From Candidatus Korarchaeum sp. (lineage in GTDB: Archaea > Korarchaeota > Korarchaeia > Korarchaeales > Korarchaeaceae): a DNA stretch of 64,000 nucleotides. The position numbers were made by a program, and so were the translations under genes. The notes beneath the pieces were generated by a model. The model saw only the letters and a program-made list of their open reading frames with translations. It was not told the DNA's origin and ran no database searches. Of this stretch, positions 62,195 through 64,000 are shown in pieces; positions within the stretch are counted from its first letter, which is position 1; each line of letters starts with the position of its first letter. The DNA is taken from positions 124,001-188,000 of the forward strand of contig JAJHQZ010000002.1 of NCBI GenBank assembly GCA_020833055.1, given 5' to 3'.

Positions 62195-63013
62195 TTACGC
62201 TTTACCCCTCCCCCTCCTCCAGATGTAGAGGAGGATCGCGGCTACTATAATGACTATTACAGCTATAATGGGGAGAGCCATCTGACTCAGTACGTTTCCA
62301 ATACCGAAAGGAGGTTGAGTTGGCTTAACGTATGTTTCATTCAGCACCACAACATTATCCTTCAGTATGATGCTGTACTTCGATGAAGCGATCTCATAAG
62401 TCATGTTTATCTTTAGATCGTAACTACCTGGCCTGAAGTTGACTGGGACAGCTAAAATTAGCTTCAGATCCTTGGAGCCATTCATAGGAAGATCCCCTAT
62501 CTTCCCGTAGATAGCGAACTCCCTTACCCTCATCATCCTCTCCCCGAATATTGGGAAAGGAGCTTCTATCTCTAGGGCGACATTGCTTAGGTTCAGGGGA
62601 GCCCTATTCTCTATGGTCAAAGTTACATTCTTAGTTTCTCCCCTCATTATCTCCGCTAGAGGCTGAGGTTTCACTATTATCATCCCCCTTATGGCTATAA
62701 CATTAGCCTCTATCTCCGCTACTTTATCGCCGTCCTTGAATATCTCAGCATGGAGCTTATGCGCTCCAGGGCTCAAAGGTCTTATCGTCACTTTATAGCA
62801 GCCCATCTCATCGGCTACACCCTCCTGGAAGAATGATCCGTCTACGTAGAGCTTTGCTGTCAAATTTCTCGCGATTGGAGATGTTAAGCAAACGCTCCCA
62901 CTGACAGGGAGCTCTGCTGGGACGTAGATTGGGACATCTATTTTTATTGGGGCTGCGAGGGGCTGTAAGATCGGAAATAAGATGAGAAGTATTACAGCTA
63001 CTGATGGACGCAT
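62195..63013 (-). CDS. Membrane-anchored surface protein with Ig-like repeats
   Basis: 272 residues from ATG 63013, preceded by GGGGTGA. The longer frame to 63109 starts before the TATA box CTTATAAAAG (63046-63055). A signal peptide (VAVILLILFPILQPLAA), two beta-sandwich domains of the CARDB/NEW3 kind (NVTLTIENRAPLNLSNVALEIEAPFP; FRPGSYDLKINMTYEI) and a C-terminal membrane helix with RRGRGK tail are visible. Several glycosylation sites. Probably on the cell surface. Confidence 0.75.
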   Translation of the reverse strand: MRPSVAVILLILFPILQPLAAPIKIDVPIYVPAELPVSGSVCLTSPIARNLTAKLYVDGSFFQEGVADEMGCYKVTIRPLSPGAHKLHAEIFKDGDKVAEIEANVIAIRGMIIVKPQPLAEIMRGETKNVTLTIENRAPLNLSNVALEIEAPFPIFGERMMRVREFAIYGKIGDLPMNGSKDLKLILAVPVNFRPGSYDLKINMTYEIASSKYSIILKDNVVVLNETYVKPTQPPFGIGNVLSQMALPIIAVIVIIVAAILLYIWRRGRGKA

Positions 63014-63346
63014 CTTCACCCCTTTACTATTTACTGGGAAATAATCTTTTATAAGGATATCGATGGCGGAGAAAGGATGCGTTTTTATAATGCGCTGAGC
63101 GATGATCAACTATAATTGATCCATCCCCCTTACCAGCGAATTTTTAGATCTTAAATGGGGAATCCGGGAGCTATCACGATACCCTGTGATGGAATGCTGA
63201 GTCATATCTTCATCACAGAAGAGGCAGCGACCCATCTCCGGAGCCCAAGCAATATGCATTATGACACACCTCGGGTTCGAGATAACATTTAAAGATCTCT
63301 GAATACATAAGCTGACTCCGATAGTTTGAATTGCCAGGTGAGAGAT
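63014..63346. promoter_or_regulatory. Divergent spacer with several dyads and a possible small RNA
   Basis: 333 bases. The minus TATA is at 63046-63055. On the plus strand GTTTTTATA (63081-63089) is followed by GATCAA-N6-TTGATC (63104-63121). CTGTGATG (63184-63191) pairs exactly with CATCACAG (63211-63218). ATCAC (63173-63177) can instead pair with GTGAT (63186-63190), and ATGGG (63155-63159) with CCCAT (63231-63235) closes the set. AACATTTAAAG (63284-63294) is the likely TATA of the EamA gene. No tRNA or box C/D RNA fits. Confidence 0.4.
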
Positions 63347-64000
63347 GTGAGTAAATCCAAGAGCGGCGTGATACCACTTCTATTAGCGGCATTCCTCTGG
63401 AGCACTATAGGTTTAGCGACTAAGCGCGCCTTGAATGCAGGCTCAGATGCCTTCTGGATAGGAGGGATGAGGGCTGGAGTCAGCGCTGTACTCTCCCTGA
63501 TTTTCCTGAGGAGGAGGGTGCTCGATTTTAAGTTGGCCCTCATAGGCATCTTCTTCACGGGCCCCCTCTATCTAATATATGTCTTCAGCGTCATGCACTC
63601 TGGCATTGGGATAGCTGCCGTGCTCCTCTACACAGCCCCCGTCATAGTGATAATACTCGCGAAGTTCTTGCTGAATGAGAGCTTGAACACGAGGAAGCTC
63701 ATAGCCCTCATCTTATCTCTCTCGGGAATAGTTGCCATAGGGTTGAGGGGAGGGGGAAATCTGGACTTAGTTGCGATAGCCCTGGGATTGGGGAGCAGCT
63801 TATCCTACTCGGGCATAATACTAGGTGTCCGGAAACTTGCCGTTTCCGGATACGATGAGATAGAGCTCGGCCTGGGCCCTCAGGTCTGGGCAGCTTTAGA
63901 GCTCCTCCCCCTCTTATCTCTCTCCAGAGGAAGCCTCAATCTCGATTCTATGATCTCAATCGTTTATTTGGGTATCTTCCCATCCTTCTTAGCTTATTAC
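63347..64000 (+). CDS. EamA/DMT-family transporter (3' end cut by window)
   Basis: 218 residues are visible from GTG 63347, preceded by AGGTGA five bases before it; an ATG at 63345 hits a stop at once. The start IPLLLAAFLWSTIGLATKRAL and the repeat of hydrophobic helices (seven seen) with YTAPVIVIILAKFLLNE, the end of the first EamA half, are typical of drug/metabolite exporters. The second repeat is only partly inside the window. Substrate unknown. Confidence 0.85.
   Translation, partial: MSKSKSGVIPLLLAAFLWSTIGLATKRALNAGSDAFWIGGMRAGVSAVLSLIFLRRRVLDFKLALIGIFFTGPLYLIYVFSVMHSGIGIAAVLLYTAPVIVIILAKFLLNESLNTRKLIALILSLSGIVAIGLRGGGNLDLVAIALGLGSSLSYSGIILGVRKLAVSGYDEIELGLGPQVWAALELLPLLSLSRGSLNLDSMISIVYLGIFPSFLAYY

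Noticed and set aside
63184-63250. Box C/D guide RNA
   Set aside because: A GTGATGA box C is present on the minus strand, but no CTGA box D follows at a proper distance.
63265-63290. tRNA T-arm (GGGTTCGAGAT)
   Set aside because: The flanks do not pair as a T-stem and no acceptor or anticodon arm can be built.

Overview
The window is a gene-dense stretch (about 49% GC by eye) of an archaeal chromosome. RNA polymerase subunit L, exosome Csl4, ribosomal protein L10e, EF-2 with its diphthamide-loop histidine, an archaeal type ADP-forming acyl-CoA synthetase beta subunit, an AsnRS-derived asparagine synthetase, PyrI with PyrB, a TIP49/RuvBL ATPase, TATA-box promoters with short or no leaders, and frequent GTG/TTG starts all fit. 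The mixture of cren- and euryarchaeal traits makes a korarchaeote (Candidatus Korarchaeum type) my best guess. That is recall, not proof.

Layout. 1-4.6 kb: a truncated exported thioredoxin-fold protein, a flavin-reductase-like protein, a XerA-type recombinase coupled to two small tandem paralogues, and a divergent B12/radical-SAM enzyme. 4.7-11.3 kb: asparagine synthetase plus a GltB-like FMN protein, argG-argH, elp3. 11.4-16 kb: an unknown protein, a glycoprotein-like exported protein behind an inverted repeat that brackets its TATA box, and a FAD oxidase divergent from an HdrE-HdrD-like membrane Fe-S protein. 16.2-22.2 kb: purA then the pyrimidine cluster pyrF-E-B-I-K-C (no pyrD), with pyruvate kinase convergent. 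23.6-25.6 kb: a PD-(D/E)XK-like protein, a striking cloverleaf-folding intergenic element, a YkgJ protein and a small membrane protein. 25.8-35.5 kb: an 11-gene complex I operon nuoABCDHIJKMLN without nuoEFG. 35.8-42.2 kb: cobO and B12-dependent nrdJ, dcd, asd, lysC and a small winged-helix protein. 42.3-45.8 kb: an envelope operon (Yip1-like, DUF4097-like, two-HTH regulator, DedA-like, GNAT) behind a perfect palindrome. 45.8-52 kb: an information-processing block rpoL, DUF2067-like, csl4, METTL5-like, rpl10e, trmJ, then a CDP-alcohol transferase and EF-2. 52-56.6 kb: an AAA+/wHTH ATPase, ACD beta, PRC-barrel protein and a 3-hydroxyacyl-CoA dehydrogenase/hydratase fusion. 56.6-64 kb: a small wHTH protein, a PAPS-reductase-like/ferredoxin fusion, an EMAP-domain protein, two exported proteins, RuvBL and the start of an EamA transporter.

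Functionally, the nucleotide genes (purA, pyr, dcd, nrdJ with its cobalamin adenosyltransferase), amino-acid genes (asn, arg, asd/lysC) and the ferredoxin- or quinone-type complex I are ordinary. The best candidates for something new are the four-way-junction element at 24263-24353, the operator-like dyads at 12776, 25649 and 42286, pyrF without a usable start codon, NuoN lacking its TM5 glutamate, the AAA+ protein with arginine in Walker A, and the partially self-complementary spacer at 63014-63346. No tRNA, rRNA, CRISPR array or insertion sequence was seen.
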